From assembly GCA_039028315.1 (NCBI GenBank), contig JBCCIH010000122.1:1-7454 (forward strand): DNA of 7,454 nucleotides. The letters run 5' to 3'. Source of the stretch: Thermodesulfobacteriota bacterium. GTDB taxonomy: Bacteria; Desulfobacterota_D; UBA1144; Nemesobacterales; UBA2774. The translations under genes were made by a program, and so were the position numbers. This document shows positions 6,996 to 7,454 of the stretch, in pieces. Within the stretch, counting starts at the first letter, position 1; the number at the start of each line of letters is the position of its first letter. Below the pieces are notes generated by a model. It ran no database searches. It was not told where the DNA came from and was given only the letters and a program-made list of their open reading frames with translations.

Positions 6996-7454
6996 TTACT
7001 TTCTGCTCCTCCATCCTCTGGTTTCTTATAGTCTTTATAAAGCGTTTTTGGATTTGTGTTGCCTAGCTCAACCCTTTCATCATATGTGGGCATAAGGGCT
7101 GGCAGTGGTTTGTTTCGTTTTATATTGGATAATCTGATTAATAGTTGTTTTGCCTTGGGCTGTTCTTCCTCTTCCATGATTTCAAAGAGATCAGCATCAA
7201 CAGCTGACTGCCAGAACTTATGTCCCTGCTCAGTTCTTACAGCGACAAAGGTCCATCCCATAAGACCAATTCCGCCAACTCCTATGTCAGCGTGCTCTGC
7301 GGCATAGTCCAGGCAGTATAGACAAGCAGGGCGGGCAAAAGGATGAAAATCCTTAAGCTTCATGATTATTTCTCTGCCGTCTCTAAGCTCAATGATAACC
7401 TTTCCTTTTACGTTTACATTTACGATATCTATAGGATCTACCCCGAGCTCCTCT
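6992..7454 (-). CDS. FrhB/FdhB-family iron-sulfur flavoprotein, C-terminal part (5' end outside window)
   Basis: Only the last 153 residues are visible. The frame is open without a stop to the window edge, so the ATG at 7363 is internal and the gene begins outside. The visible part starts EELGVDPIDIVNVNVKGKV, then has RPACLYCLDYAAEHADIGVG with a CxxC pair (C44, C47 counted from the edge), then GWTFVAVRTEQG. This is the pattern of the C-terminal domain of the coenzyme F420 hydrogenase/dehydrogenase beta subunit family (FrhB, FdhB, FpoF, and the divinyl chlorophyllide reductase branch), where cysteines bind a [4Fe-4S] cluster near FAD. Members pass electrons between iron-sulfur proteins and a flavin, F420 or another acceptor. 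The last 60 or so residues are charged, ending in a hydrophilic tail. It overlaps korA by ATGA, so it is probably made together with KorAB and may be its electron-transfer partner (inference). Use of F420 itself cannot be told from this fragment. Confidence 0.75.
   Translation of the reverse strand, partial: EELGVDPIDIVNVNVKGKVIIELRDGREIIMKLKDFHPFARPACLYCLDYAAEHADIGVGGIGLMGWTFVAVRTEQGHKFWQSAVDADLFEIMEEEEQPKAKQLLIRLSNIKRNKPLPALMPTYDERVELGNTNPKTLYKDYKKPEDGGAESK
7006..7012 (-). promoter_or_regulatory. Shine-Dalgarno sequence of korA
   Basis: GGAGGAG (minus strand) lies inside the 3' end of the FrhB-like gene, 10 bases before the korA ATG. It decides the start at 6995, and with the ATGA overlap it points to coupled translation. 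Confidence 0.75.

Noticed and set aside
7361..7363. ATG at 7363 as the start of a 123-residue protein
   Set aside because: The frame continues upstream without a stop to the window edge, and the upstream residues (for example VNVNVKGKVIIELRDGRE) read naturally into the FrhB C-terminal domain. The ATG is internal.
1..7454. Mobile element, CRISPR array, tRNA or rRNA
   Set aside because: No transposase, integrase, regular repeat-spacer pattern or structural RNA signature was seen on either strand. The window is almost entirely conserved central-metabolism coding sequence.

Overview
The window is a compact bacterial metabolic region with every gene on the minus strand. In transcription order (high to low coordinates) it holds the 3' part of an FrhB/FdhB-family iron-sulfur flavoprotein gene, a gamma-alpha fused 2-oxoacid:ferredoxin oxidoreductase subunit (korA), its TPP-binding beta subunit (korB), a spacer of about 257 bases, the E1 subunit of the 2-oxoglutarate dehydrogenase complex (sucA), and the E2 succinyltransferase (sucB), which runs off the window a few codons before its expected stop.

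Layout: positions 6992-7454 hold the FrhB-like gene, open to the window edge. It overlaps korA (5208-6995) by ATGA, and korA overlaps korB (4333-5211) by ATGA, so these three look like one translationally coupled operon. The spacer 4076-4332 carries a perfect 11-bp stem hairpin just after korB, a second bulged inverted repeat, an extended -10 type promoter candidate, and short AT-rich palindromes around the predicted start site. sucA (1262-4075) and sucB (1-1245) follow, 16 bases apart, each with a good Shine-Dalgarno sequence. They look like a second transcription unit. No tRNA, rRNA, CRISPR or mobile element was seen.

Functionally, two different enzymes that can oxidise 2-oxoglutarate to succinyl-CoA lie back to back: a ferredoxin-type oxidoreductase (KorAB, with an unusual FrhB-like partner) and the NAD-linked OGDH complex (SucAB plus an E3 not in this window). 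This would let one cell send the TCA-cycle electrons to either a low-potential carrier or NAD. The 2-oxoglutarate specificity of KorAB is inferred from family resemblance and neighbourhood, not proven.

Organism: a bacterium with a complete-type TCA step, so probably able to respire. Base composition is in the low-to-mid 40s percent GC by eye in genes, and much more AT-rich in the spacer. SucB resembles the proteobacterial enzyme closely, and SucA is the simple form without the N-terminal acyltransferase domain of actinobacterial KGD. An FrhB-Kor unit next to OGDH suggests a non-model, perhaps uncultured, Gram-negative-type lineage. I cannot name the phylum with confidence.
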